From the NCBI GenBank assembly GCA_029820945.1, contig JALGUJ010000026.1, forward strand, positions 1 to 47,578: DNA of 47,578 nucleotides, written 5' to 3'. Shown piece by piece: positions 39,272 through 47,578 of this stretch. This stretch comes from Candidatus Zipacnadia bacterium. Lineage in GTDB: Bacteria > Armatimonadota > Zipacnadia > Zipacnadales > UBA5352. Each line of letters opens with the position of its first letter. The stretch's first letter is position 1. The position numbers were made by a program, and so were the translations under genes. The notes under the pieces were generated by a model. The model saw nothing but the letters and a program-made list of their open reading frames with translations. It was not told the DNA's origin and made no database searches.

Positions 39272-41707
39272 CTACTGGGCCGACCGCACGCTCAGTGCCT
39301 GCGCGGGGTCAAGGGAGAACCAGCCCGGGATCTCATCTCCCAGGTCGACCCACACGTCGTCCACCACGCCGGTCTCGGCCTCGGAGATGACGAGCTTCCA
39401 CATCCCGGCATCGCCGGCCCCCACCGCGATCTCCTTGCGGTCAACGGGCATCTCCACCGCCCGGAAGCTCTCGACCTCGCGGCCGTCAGGGGCGTAGAGC
39501 GTCGCCAGCGCCGTCTCGCCCGGAGGCGTCGCCTGCAGGGTCAGGCGGAACGACGGGCAGCCCGGCGGGACCTCGAAGTAGAGCGGCGTGACCTTGTTCA
39601 GCAGGTGCAGGCCCTTGCTGTCCACGGCACCAGAGACCGCCCACGCGCCGCCCTCCACCTCCACCATGTAGGTCGCCGACCCGCCTGAGATGACCAGGTG
39701 GTAGTGAGGCGAGCCGACGGCATCCAGCTCGATCGGCACCTCGGCGCTCATGATCCCCGCCGAGATCTCGGCGCCGTCCGCGCCGTGGACCGTGTACTGC
39801 ACGAGCTTGCCGCGCGTCGTGATGCGGCTGAAGCTGACGGTGGCCTGGTCCTCGAGGGGCAGGATGACGATGTGCTGGTCGCCGCGCAGGAGGAACACCT
39901 GCTGCTGCTCGGCGTTCGGCACCTCGTCCACGGGCGCGGCGGCGACCTCCGTCACGGCCGCACCACCGTGGCGGCGGTCAGGCCGGAAGGCCAGCGATCC
40001 CTTGCGCTCGGCGAACCAGGCGAAGAAGTCGGCGTCGGGCATGTAGAAGCTCGAATCGGTCGGGTCGTCCAGCAGGTTGAACTGCCGCAGGTTCCAGTGC
40101 AGGAGCGTCAGGTTCCAGCCCAGCCACTGGAGGCGCTGCGTGGCGTTGGGGTCGGCCACCTTCGCCTCGGCCGCGCGGTAGAGCCGCTCCATCTCCGCGA
40201 AGTTGCGGGCGTACACATCCTCCATGATCTTCGGCGTCAGCACGTAGCGGGCGTCCTCGTTCTCGAGGAAGTGCCGCTTGACCTCGGCATCCAGCATGCG
40301 GTACATCTGCTCGACCTCGTCCGAGCCCTCGGCGTAGCAGCGGTCCATGAACTCCTCGAAGACGGCCTCGACGTCTACCTCGGGGTCCCAGGCGAGCTTC
40401 GCCAGCAGGTAGTTCGTCGGAGCGCCGGTGCCCCAGGACTCCTGGCCGTAGACATAGACGCCCTTCATGTTGGCATCCTTGAGGCGGGGGTACAGGAACT
40501 GGAGGATCTCCAGGCCGGGCGGGCAGGGCGCGCCCGCGTCGTTCGCCATCGAGGTCGGCAGGTCGTAGTACGCGATGTTGCCGGTCACCTGCGTCCACTG
40601 CTCGGCCAGGCTCTCCCAGGTCTCGCGCAGCTCCGGGCGGAAGAGCGTGTAGCCGTAGTCGAAGCTGGGCGCCCACACCAGGAAGACGTTCGGCTGGAGC
40701 TCGATGGGCTCTGTGGGCGGATAGACGTAGGCGGCGTAGACGTAGCCGGCCAGGACCTTGTCGGGGTAGACCTCGCCGACGATCTTCGCGACCTCGTTGT
40801 AGAAGTGCAGCACCGCCGGCGTGACCGACAGGTTGCCCTCCGGGTCCTCCTCATACAGCGCAGCGCAGTCCGGGCACTGGCACCAGCCGCCCGAGTCGGA
40901 GGGCGAGAGCGAGTAACACGTCGCCTCCGGACGCGCGTCGAAGTAGTCGATGATGCGCTGCGCAAAGGCCGCGATGAGTCCGGGGTTGGTCAGACACAGC
41001 TTGTATCGGCCGGTGGGTGGCACGCGCTGGCCGTCGAACTCCGGGAACCAGTCGGGGTGCTCATCATACAGCTCCGCCGGGATCGTGCGGCGGAAGTTGT
41101 GGCCGTGCGAGAGGTAGAGGCTCCAGCCCAGCTTCTGGCGGGCCCACCACTCCTTGACCTCGGGCTCGTCCTCCTGAGTGTATGGCACACGGCGGTTGAG
41201 GAAGAACGGGGCATCCGTCATGTCCGTCTCGGGCACGGTGATGGTGGTCATCTCGGGCACATCGTCGCCGTATTCGCCCGGCATCAGCCAACGCACGCCC
41301 ACGAACTCCTCGAGGAAGTGGCAGACGCCGTTGCGCGTGCCGTGGGAGCTGCCGCCCTGCGCCGTGTGCTCGCCCTCGCCGGTGTCCGGCCCCGCGATGA
41401 GCACGTTCCCGTCCCGGGTCATGAGGCGGAAGCCCTCGACCGGCACGTCGGCGAGGGCCAGGCCCGCGGCGGCGCCGAGTATGATGGCGGGCTGCGCGGG
41501 CTCGGTCACTATCGGCAGCGTGGCGCCGGATGCCTGCGCGATGTATGTCTGCAGGTCCTGTGCGGCGGCAACGACTGAGGTTGGTGCGTCTGCCGCGTGA
41601 ACTATGCTGAACTCGCTGCCGCCGTCCTGGACGATGGTGACGGGCGCGCAGCTCGCGCAGATGGCGGTCGATGCGATCAGGGCAACGACGAGCAGATTCC
41701 GGTTCAT
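39272..41707 (-). CDS. Secreted DUF4838 glycan-active protein
   Basis: 811 aa with signal peptide about 1-20. Residues 20-150 form the alpha/beta domain typical of hexosaminidase- and glucuronidase-like enzymes (ADAPTSVVAAAQDLQTYIAQ, GGSSHGTRNGVCHFLEEFVG, VRWLMPGEYGDD). DUF4838 follows at about 180-480: YLSHGHNFRRTIPAELYDEHPDWFPEF, YSLSPSDSGGWCQCPDCAALY with its CxCxxC, NVFLVWAPSFDYGY, and YVYGQESWGTGAPTNYLLAKL. A C-terminal beta domain (about 600-811) may bind carbohydrate. DUF4838 proteins are common in polysaccharide loci, with no reaction shown for most. First gene of the DUF4838-GH29-GH-like operon, divergent from the second sulfatase; GAGGT precedes the ATG. Confidence 0.85.
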   Translation of the reverse strand: MNRNLLVVALIASTAICASCAPVTIVQDGGSEFSIVHAADAPTSVVAAAQDLQTYIAQASGATLPIVTEPAQPAIILGAAAGLALADVPVEGFRLMTRDGNVLIAGPDTGEGEHTAQGGSSHGTRNGVCHFLEEFVGVRWLMPGEYGDDVPEMTTITVPETDMTDAPFFLNRRVPYTQEDEPEVKEWWARQKLGWSLYLSHGHNFRRTIPAELYDEHPDWFPEFDGQRVPPTGRYKLCLTNPGLIAAFAQRIIDYFDARPEATCYSLSPSDSGGWCQCPDCAALYEEDPEGNLSVTPAVLHFYNEVAKIVGEVYPDKVLAGYVYAAYVYPPTEPIELQPNVFLVWAPSFDYGYTLFRPELRETWESLAEQWTQVTGNIAYYDLPTSMANDAGAPCPPGLEILQFLYPRLKDANMKGVYVYGQESWGTGAPTNYLLAKLAWDPEVDVEAVFEEFMDRCYAEGSDEVEQMYRMLDAEVKRHFLENEDARYVLTPKIMEDVYARNFAEMERLYRAAEAKVADPNATQRLQWLGWNLTLLHWNLRQFNLLDDPTDSSFYMPDADFFAWFAERKGSLAFRPDRRHGGAAVTEVAAAPVDEVPNAEQQQVFLLRGDQHIVILPLEDQATVSFSRITTRGKLVQYTVHGADGAEISAGIMSAEVPIELDAVGSPHYHLVISGGSATYMVEVEGGAWAVSGAVDSKGLHLLNKVTPLYFEVPPGCPSFRLTLQATPPGETALATLYAPDGREVESFRAVEMPVDRKEIAVGAGDAGMWKLVISEAETGVVDDVWVDLGDEIPGWFSLDPAQALSVRSAQ

Positions 41708-41905
41708 GGCAGACCTCGCTTCCGTAGTGATAGGCGTGGACTTGCTATTTCGCGCGGCCGAGGCGTGAGTCCTGCGGGGAGGGGCGCGGGCGGTCGGGAG
41801 TGAAGATGCCGGGGCAAAACCAGAAGGGCCGGGCTGACCTCGGGGCGAGCGAACTGCACTCGACCGTCAGGGCGGCCTGTCCGAACGACGCGGGAGCGAA
41901 TGCAG

Positions 41906-43375
41906 ATGCCCGACACGCCGAATATCCTGCTGCTCTTCACCGACCAGCACCGCCTCTCCGCGGTGGGATGCTACGGCGAGACCGCCTGCCGGACGCCGAA
42001 CATCGACCGGCTCGCCGCCGAGGGCGTGCGCTTCGAGACCTGCTACACCGTCTGCCCGGTCTGCTCGCCCACGCGCGGCACCATCATGACGGGCCGGTAC
42101 CCGCACACGCACGGGATCTGCTCGAACGTCGGGAACCTCGGCAGCTCGGTCCATGAGCTGCCGGACCGGCCCGAGCTGCTGTCGCGCCGCTTGCAGGCAG
42201 CCGGCTACCGCTGCGGCTACACGGGCAAGTGGCACCTCGGCACCGATCGCGACCGAGCGTACGGCGCGTCGAACCGGCCGTCCCTGCCCAGCACCGTCGG
42301 GTTCGAGGGCCAGGACTTCCCCGGCCACGGCGGAGGGGGCTTCCGCTACCCCGAGTACCAGGAGTATCTCGCCGAGCACGGCCTGGAGCACCGCCTGCTG
42401 GAGTGGCCGGAGGAGAGGCCGATGCCGGTCCCCGCAGGCGAGCTGGCCGGGCCGATCGAGAGCACCGTGCCGTACTTCCTGGCCGAGAACACCATCTCGC
42501 TGGCCGAGCGCTTCCGCACGGACGGTGACCCCTGGTTCATCTGGCACAACAACTGGGGGCCGCATGGGCCCTACTACGCGAACAGTGACTTCGTGGACCT
42601 CTACCGCGACGTGCAGATCGAGCCCTGGCCGAACTACGAGTGGCCCGCGCGCACCATACCCGGTCCGCACCAGACCAAGCTCCATCCGCAGGCCGAGCGG
42701 CTCTCCTGGGCCGACTGGGCGGAGATGCTGCGCTACTACTACGCGTTTACGAGCCTCATCGACGACCAGTTCGGCCGCATTATCGACTACCTGCGCGAGT
42801 CTGGACAGCTCGACAACACGCTGATCATCTTCACCTCCGACCACGGGGAGACGTGCGGCAGCCATGGCGGTCTGACCGACAAGGGCTGGCACCACTTCGA
42901 GGAGACCCATCGCGTCGGCATGATCGTGCGCTACCCCGACGGCTCCCACGCGGGCGAGGTGCGAGAGGAGTGGGCGTCAAACGCGGACGTCTACCCCACG
43001 ATCTGTGACGCCGTGGGCGCCGACTGTGAGGCCGAAAGCCTGCACGGGCGGTCGCTGCTCCCGCTTGTCGAGGGGGAGGCCGACGACTGGCGCGACTTCT
43101 CAGTGACCGAGTTCCACGGCGTCAACAGCGTCTCGATGAGCCAGCGAACGATCCGCGAGGGCGATCTCAAGTACGGCTGGAACTGCGCGGGGGAGGACGA
43201 GCTGTACGACCTGGCGTGCGACCCGCACGAGACGGTGAACGTGCTGCGCCAGCCGGACTACCGCGACGCGGCGATGGCCATGCGCGAGCGGCTGCTCGAG
43301 TGGATGCGGGGGACCGGCGACCCGGTGCGGCGCATCTACGAGCGCAGCGTGCTGGAGTACGAGCGGCGAGGCTAG
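41906..43375 (+). CDS. Sulfatase, cysteine type, no signal peptide
   Basis: 489 aa from ATG 41906 (GGGAG nine bases before it); an in-frame ATG at 41900 is too near the ribosome binding site. NILLLFTDQHRLSAVGCYG carries the first metal ligand, VCSPTRGTIMTGRYPHTHG the formylglycine site (Cys53 of C-S-P-T-R), then YTGKWHLG and IFTSDHGETCGSHGG with the later metal ligands. TPNIDRLAAEGV is typical of the choline-sulfatase/iduronate-sulfatase-like branch. Like the first sulfatase it lacks a signal peptide and would be cytosolic. Divergently placed from DUF4838 across a 198-bp gap in which no clear promoter or structure is seen. Its stop overlaps that of the convergent ligase gene. Confidence 0.92.
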   Translation: MPDTPNILLLFTDQHRLSAVGCYGETACRTPNIDRLAAEGVRFETCYTVCPVCSPTRGTIMTGRYPHTHGICSNVGNLGSSVHELPDRPELLSRRLQAAGYRCGYTGKWHLGTDRDRAYGASNRPSLPSTVGFEGQDFPGHGGGGFRYPEYQEYLAEHGLEHRLLEWPEERPMPVPAGELAGPIESTVPYFLAENTISLAERFRTDGDPWFIWHNNWGPHGPYYANSDFVDLYRDVQIEPWPNYEWPARTIPGPHQTKLHPQAERLSWADWAEMLRYYYAFTSLIDDQFGRIIDYLRESGQLDNTLIIFTSDHGETCGSHGGLTDKGWHHFEETHRVGMIVRYPDGSHAGEVREEWASNADVYPTICDAVGADCEAESLHGRSLLPLVEGEADDWRDFSVTEFHGVNSVSMSQRTIREGDLKYGWNCAGEDELYDLACDPHETVNVLRQPDYRDAAMAMRERLLEWMRGTGDPVRRIYERSVLEYERRG

Positions 43376-44919
43376 TGCAGGCTGAAGCGGCCGCGCAGCT
43401 CGCGCTTGAGGACCTTCCCGATCGCTGAACGTGGCAGCTCGCGCATGAAGTGAATCTGCCGTGGCACTTTGTAGCGCGCCAGGTGCTCGCTGCAGTGCTC
43501 GATGATGCGCTGCTCGTCCGCCTCGTGGCCCTCATGGACCTCGATGAACGCGCCTACGACCTCGCCGCGCAGGCGCGAGGCGCAGCTCACCACCGCGACG
43601 TCGCGGACCTCCGGAAGTAGCCGAATGACGTCCTCGACCTCGCGCGAGTACACATTCAGGCCGCCGACGATGATCATGTCGGTCTTGCGGTCAACGATGT
43701 AGATGTAGCCGTCTTCATCCACGTGGCCCAGGTCGCCCGTGTAGAGCCAGCCGTCGCGGATGGTGTTGGCGGTCTTCTCCGGGTCCTGCCAGTAGCCCAG
43801 CATCACGTTCGGGCCTCTGACGCAGATCTCGCCGATCTCGCCCACCTTCATCCTCTGGCCGCTCTCGTCGCGGATCTCCACCTCCACGCCGGGCAGGGGC
43901 GGTCCGACGGAGCCTATCTTGCGGCTCTCCCGCGTGCGGTTGACGCTCACCACCGGAGAGGCCTCCGTCGGCCCGTAGCCCTCCAGCAGCGTGGTCTCGT
44001 AGCGCTCCTCGATGATTGGCGTGAGCTCCCGCGGCAGCGCCGCGCCGCCGGAGATGCAGAGGCGCAGGCTCGACAGGTCCGGGCTCCGCTCGGTCTTCAG
44101 CGCGGCCAGGACCGCGAACATCGAGGGCACGCCGCAGAAGATGGTGGCGTGTGTTCGCTCGATCTCCTCAATCACCGGCAGCGGCTCGAAGCGCGGCACC
44201 AGCACGAGACTCGCGCCCACCACGACCGGAATGACCATGTTCACGGTCGCACCAAATGCGTGGAACAGCGGCAGCACGCCGAGGAAGATATCGTCCTCGC
44301 CCATGTCCACCGCCTCGATCGAGGCGCTCGCGTTGGAGACGAGGTTGGCGTGGGTGAGTTGCGCGCCCTTGGGCCGGCCGGTGGTTCCGGAGGTGTACAG
44401 GAGCGCGGCCACCTCGCCCGCGTCCGGCGGCTTCGGCAGCGAGGTGGTGTCCGCCGCCATCAGCGCGTGGAAGTCCACGGCGGCATCGGGCAGCTCCTCT
44501 CCGCTGACGATCAGGTGCTCCACGCGGTCGCATGCGCCCGCCGCAGCGACGGCGAGAGGCGCGGTCGGCTCCAGCGCGATGACAGCCCTGGAGCCCGAAT
44601 CGCCTGCGATGTGGATGGCCTCCTCCGGAGCCAGCACCGGGTTGATCGGCACCACGCGTGCGCCCAGGCGCACCGTCGCCATGTAGCTGAGCACGAACTG
44701 CGGGCAGTTCGGCAGCACGAGGGCCACGGAGTCTCCGGGACGGATCCCAAGCTCCATCAGCCCCGCCGCCAGCGCCTCCACCGCGCCGGCGACCTCCGCC
44801 CAGGTCATGGTGTGCTCCCCCGCGATCAGGGCGGTGCGGTCGGGGTGGGTGCGGGCGGTCTGCTGCAGCGCAACTGGAAGCGAGTCCGTGGCGGCTCCCT
44901 CCTCCTCGAACGCCTTCAC
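43372..44919 (-). CDS. Long-chain acyl-CoA synthetase / AMP-dependent ligase
   Basis: 515 aa from a GTG. Full set of ANL-family motifs: LLYTSGTTGRPKGAQLTH (P-loop), YGPTEASPV, GWLYTGDLGHVDEDGYIYIVDRKTD, MIIVGGLNVYSREVEDVI, and the catalytic lysine region PRSAIGKVLKRELR. It activates a fatty or other carboxylic acid with ATP and CoA. Chain-length preference cannot be read. Begins 42 bases after the UroD-like gene in the same direction and may be cotranscribed; the ribosome binding site is weak. Its presence among glycan genes is not explained by known pathways. Ends overlapping the sulfatase stop by four bases. Confidence 0.9.
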   Translation of the reverse strand: MKAFEEEGAATDSLPVALQQTARTHPDRTALIAGEHTMTWAEVAGAVEALAAGLMELGIRPGDSVALVLPNCPQFVLSYMATVRLGARVVPINPVLAPEEAIHIAGDSGSRAVIALEPTAPLAVAAAGACDRVEHLIVSGEELPDAAVDFHALMAADTTSLPKPPDAGEVAALLYTSGTTGRPKGAQLTHANLVSNASASIEAVDMGEDDIFLGVLPLFHAFGATVNMVIPVVVGASLVLVPRFEPLPVIEEIERTHATIFCGVPSMFAVLAALKTERSPDLSSLRLCISGGAALPRELTPIIEERYETTLLEGYGPTEASPVVSVNRTRESRKIGSVGPPLPGVEVEIRDESGQRMKVGEIGEICVRGPNVMLGYWQDPEKTANTIRDGWLYTGDLGHVDEDGYIYIVDRKTDMIIVGGLNVYSREVEDVIRLLPEVRDVAVVSCASRLRGEVVGAFIEVHEGHEADEQRIIEHCSEHLARYKVPRQIHFMRELPRSAIGKVLKRELRGRFSLH

Positions 44920-44961
44920 GAGAGCGGTTCGCCGCCTTCCGTGGCCGAACCTGCCCGGCGC

Positions 44962-46050
44962 TCACCCGCCCAGGAACCGGCGCCCGAACTGCTCGCCGTG
45001 GTCGAAGAGCGCGTCGATGTTCGCCATCGGGGTCTCAGGGAGGATGCTGCTGGTCGAGGAGAGCACGTGGCCCCGCCCGCGCCCGGCAACGGTAAACGAG
45101 CGCTCAACTGCGCGGCGGACGTCCTCGGGCGTGCCATGTGGCAGCGTCGAGGTCACGGAGACGCAGCCCCAGACGCCGATAGGCCGGCCGTCCGGCGCCG
45201 TGAGCGCGCACATGTCCTCCCAGCGCGGCCCATGCTCCTCCTCAAAGCCCTGCAGGCCGATGATGCCCAGATCCAACAGGTCGGGCAGGATCGTCCGGAT
45301 GTCGCCGTCGCAGTGCCAGATGACGCCGATGCCCGCCTCGATCAGCGGCTCCATCGCCCACTTTAGCGCCGGGAAGTACAGCTCGCGCAGCATTCCCGGC
45401 GACATCAGCGGCCCGCCTGAGCCGCAGATGTCCTGGCCGGAGTAGACGAAGGGCGCGAGGCCATGGCGCTCGATGGCCTCGACGATGGCCCTGTTCGTCA
45501 GCCGCGCCACGGCCGCGGAGTGGTGGTAGTAGCGGCGCATGGCGTCGGGGTAGAGCCCGGCGGCGGCCAGGTAGTTCTCGTAGCCGAAGCGCGTGTAGCC
45601 GCCCATGAAGTCGGCCTGGCCAAAGTGGTCGATGACCAGCACGTCCGGCCCGAGCAGGTTCGAGTGCTCGATGATCCGCTGAGCGTAGTCCTCGGCGGCC
45701 TGTTCGACGTCGAAGTCGCGCTCGATAGCCTCGTCATCGGGAAGCTGTTCGATCCAGTCGAGCACGTCCTCGGGGGAGCGGAAGCCCGCGGCCTCGTGGC
45801 GGCCCGTCTCGTGCATGATCTCGCCGACCTCGAGCCTGCGCTGCTGCTCGCGGGGGAAGTACCACTGCGGCACGAGGTTCGCGCCGACGCGCCGCACGAA
45901 CTCGCAGAAGCCGGCCTCGGGGTCGCGCCAGTAGTCGCGGCCGATGACGCGGCTGATGTAGGCCGAGTGCGTGACCCAGCAGTTGGTCAGGCACGGGAGC
46001 GGCACGTCCTCCCGGTGCAGCGTCGCCAGCGCGACCTCGCGACCGTCCAT
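44962..46050 (-). CDS. UroD-like (uroporphyrinogen decarboxylase superfamily) protein, likely methyltransferase type
   Basis: 362 aa from ATG 46050 (GAGGTGAGG upstream); the frame continues 38 codons upstream without a ribosome binding site. UroD-fold features: LTNCWVTHSAYI, DVLVIDHFGQADFMGGY, MSPGMLRELYFPALKWAMEPL, GVIWHCDGDIRTILPDLLDLGI, GLQGFEEEHG, and the C-terminal GRGHVLSSTSSILPETPMANIDALFD. The haem enzyme's RQAGR-type active site is absent. Relatives include corrinoid methyltransferases (MtaA, CmuA) and many unassigned proteins that cluster with glycosidases in environmental bacteria. A role in methyl transfer from O-methylated sugars is a guess from context. Confidence 0.8.
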   Translation of the reverse strand: MDGREVALATLHREDVPLPCLTNCWVTHSAYISRVIGRDYWRDPEAGFCEFVRRVGANLVPQWYFPREQQRRLEVGEIMHETGRHEAAGFRSPEDVLDWIEQLPDDEAIERDFDVEQAAEDYAQRIIEHSNLLGPDVLVIDHFGQADFMGGYTRFGYENYLAAAGLYPDAMRRYYHHSAAVARLTNRAIVEAIERHGLAPFVYSGQDICGSGGPLMSPGMLRELYFPALKWAMEPLIEAGIGVIWHCDGDIRTILPDLLDLGIIGLQGFEEEHGPRWEDMCALTAPDGRPIGVWGCVSVTSTLPHGTPEDVRRAVERSFTVAGRGRGHVLSSTSSILPETPMANIDALFDHGEQFGRRFLGG

Positions 46051-46194
46051 GGCCTCACCTCGGCGCGGCGTAGCGTGCCCCGGCGTGTTCACCGCCGCAG
46101 GCCCCCCTCCCTGCCGCGCAGCGTGGAGGAGAAGCCGCGCGGGATGGGTAATCCTTCCCGACACGACGCCATGACGTCGAAGGGGGCGATCGAC

Positions 46195-47578
46195 GTGAAG
46201 CCGAGCGGATGGATGGCCGTTGCTGTGGTGCTGGTGCTGGCCGGCAACGCAACGGACGTGTGGGCGCAGTTCCAGGAGCCGGGGGGAGGGCTGGGCGGTC
46301 GCGGAGCGTCGGCCGGACCGGGAGCGCTGCCGCCAGGCAACCCTGCGGAGACAGACGACCCGCGCATCGACCTCGACGTGCGCGGCATGGCGATGAATAC
46401 GGTGCTACGGCGATTGGAGGAGCACTTCGGCGTGGAGTTGGCCCCGGTCGACGACGCGGCGCTGGAAACGCCGATCACCGTCGCTCTTCGTGGTGTCACA
46501 GTTGAGGAGGCGCTGCTCTCGGTCCTCGTGCCCCATGGCCTGGTGGCCGTCAAAGCTGCTGATGGGTACCTGATCCGACCACGGCGTCCGGGCGATGATC
46601 CCCAACACCTGGTGGAGAAGGGTGTGCCCCGCATCCCGCTGTCGGAGTGTGCGCAGGCATTGCTCCAGGGACCCGACGACACGCACCGCGGTCTACAGCT
46701 CGATGAAGACCAGCCGCAGTTCCGCGCGATCGAGTCACTGACCGAGATGGGTAGCCCCGAGGCGGTTGCGGTGTTGCAGGAGTTCCTCACAACGCATGAC
46801 AAGAACCGGAAGCTCAAGATGAAGGCCCTGGCCTCGCTGGGCCGCATCGGCAGCGTGGAGGCCGTGGAGGCGGTCGGGACCTTCGAGGAGTGGGCCGCGT
46901 CCCGCTATGCCGCTCCGCCGCCCTGGCGTTTCGGTCCGATGGACTACGCCGTCGATCACTTCAGTGGACTCGACATACAGCCTCTAGCCACCTGCGATGG
47001 CGACGGCGACGAATGGGCGATCTTCCGCTGGCGGAAGTTTGAGCAGACGGACCTGTGGGCTACGCATTCCCTCGGCGAAGGCCTGTGGGATGAACCTGTG
47101 CTGCTAGAGATCGGAGAGGGAACACGGCCCTGGTACGAGGGCACATTGCGGCTGAGCCGCGACGGGGAGCAGTTTGCCTTCTCCACACTCACCATCTTTG
47201 ACCTGTCTCTGTTCCTCCAGGACGAGGACGAGGACGGGCTCCCTGACCGTGTAGAGATACGGATGCCCACCCAGGTACGTGGCCCCGATACAGATCAGGA
47301 CGGCACACCAGATGGCGAGGACTCCAACCCTCTGACGCCGGGACAGGCCCCATTGGACGATGCGGCCCAGATCCGGCAGGCCGTGTTCAGCATCATGTTC
47401 GCGACGAGCAACTGCCGGCAAGCCATCTGGGTGATCGGCGATGATGAGTGGACTGAGCAGGAGTACCTGGGCTACATGGGGCCGGTGCTCCGCGCGGGAC
47501 GGGTGAAGGAGGGGCTGGTGAATGTGACGGACATCTCAGTTGAGTTGACCTCACCCACGACGGCCACGGCTACCATTG
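46195..47578 (+). CDS. Exported STN-like / HEAT-like / TSP3-type calcium-binding protein (partial)
   Basis: 461 codons are visible and the gene runs off the window without a stop. GTG 46195 has AGGGGG eight bases upstream and opens a signal peptide (MAVAVVLVLAGNATDVWAQ); in-frame ATGs at 46171 and 46144 would add 8 or 17 residues. About 60-125 resembles the secretin/TonB short N-terminal domain: RIDLDVRGMAMNTVLRRLEE, ITVALRGVTVEEALLSVL, VKAADGYLIRP. About 180-235 is HEAT-like (AIESLTEMGSPEAVAVLQEF, KALASLGRIGSVEAVEAV). Near 340-380 lie two calcium-binding loops, DEDEDGLPDRVE and DTDQDGTPDGEDSNPL, of the TSP3 type. Synonymous codon use looks looser than in the housekeeping operon. It diverges from the UroD-like gene. 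Confidence 0.75.
   Translation, partial: MKPSGWMAVAVVLVLAGNATDVWAQFQEPGGGLGGRGASAGPGALPPGNPAETDDPRIDLDVRGMAMNTVLRRLEEHFGVELAPVDDAALETPITVALRGVTVEEALLSVLVPHGLVAVKAADGYLIRPRRPGDDPQHLVEKGVPRIPLSECAQALLQGPDDTHRGLQLDEDQPQFRAIESLTEMGSPEAVAVLQEFLTTHDKNRKLKMKALASLGRIGSVEAVEAVGTFEEWAASRYAAPPPWRFGPMDYAVDHFSGLDIQPLATCDGDGDEWAIFRWRKFEQTDLWATHSLGEGLWDEPVLLEIGEGTRPWYEGTLRLSRDGEQFAFSTLTIFDLSLFLQDEDEDGLPDRVEIRMPTQVRGPDTDQDGTPDGEDSNPLTPGQAPLDDAAQIRQAVFSIMFATSNCRQAIWVIGDDEWTEQEYLGYMGPVLRAGRVKEGLVNVTDISVELTSPTTATATI

Noticed and set aside
1..47578. CRISPR arrays, insertion sequences, prophage or integrase genes
   Set aside because: I saw no regularly spaced direct repeats, no transposase or integrase motifs and no phage structural genes in any frame.

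Overview
The window is GC-rich, densely coded bacterial DNA with genes on both strands, many 1-4 base start/stop overlaps and frequent GTG or TTG starts. The core genes (scpA, scpB, trpS, lysA, D-Ala-D-Ala carboxypeptidase, an M50 site-2 protease, an RsuA/RluB-type pseudouridine synthase) resemble clusters known from Firmicutes-like and Armatimonadota-like bacteria. The rest is a large set of secreted and cytosolic glycan-active proteins (DUF4838, GH29, sulfatases, CBM9-like, LamG/NPCBM, discoidin-type domains) plus a copper-amine-oxidase-type stalk domain protein and a DUF2225 protein. That mix fits a free-living polysaccharide degrader of an Armatimonadota/Planctomycetota-like lineage, probably from a metagenome assembly. 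The taxonomic guess is an inference and is weak.

Layout. 1-2478: end of an ABC exporter ATPase and two ABC-2 permeases. 2624-8378: a tightly coupled three-gene unit of an exported AMMECR1-domain protein, an alpha-2-macroglobulin with thioester motif, and a membrane-linked thioredoxin-fold protein. 8379-11256: two genes that diverge from about 10350, and both lack their N-termini at that point, so this is a deletion scar or an assembly junction. 11278-21484: a minus-strand housekeeping operon, in order of transcription lysA, tRNA nucleotidyltransferase, M50 protease, trpS, sugar-nucleotide transferase, scpA, scpB, D-Ala-D-Ala carboxypeptidase, pseudouridine synthase, and a second tRNA nucleotidyltransferase with an HD domain. 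21621-25718: an exported Ig-like/stalk-domain protein with a good promoter, a secreted protein of the family often mislabelled asparagine synthetase B, and a small DUF378 membrane protein with its own promoter. 25811-25983 is an inverted-repeat element. 26082-46050: a glycan-utilisation region with CBM9-like protein, LamG/NPCBM/GH-like protein, two cysteine-type sulfatases, a DUF2225 protein, and the operon DUF4838 protein - GH29 fucosidase - discoidin/TIM-barrel protein - hexosaminidase-like protein, followed by a divergent UroD-like protein and an acyl-CoA ligase. 46195-end: start of an exported protein with secretin-N-like, HEAT-like and calcium-binding TSP3-like segments.

The most unusual items are: a 171-nt intergenic segment (39078-39248) inside the DUF4838/GH29 operon whose ends pair perfectly over 12 bp and enclose three further hairpins; the exported AMMECR1/A2M/redoxin operon; two class II tRNA nucleotidyltransferases at the two ends of one operon, which suggests split CC- and A-addition; and the double truncation at about 10350.
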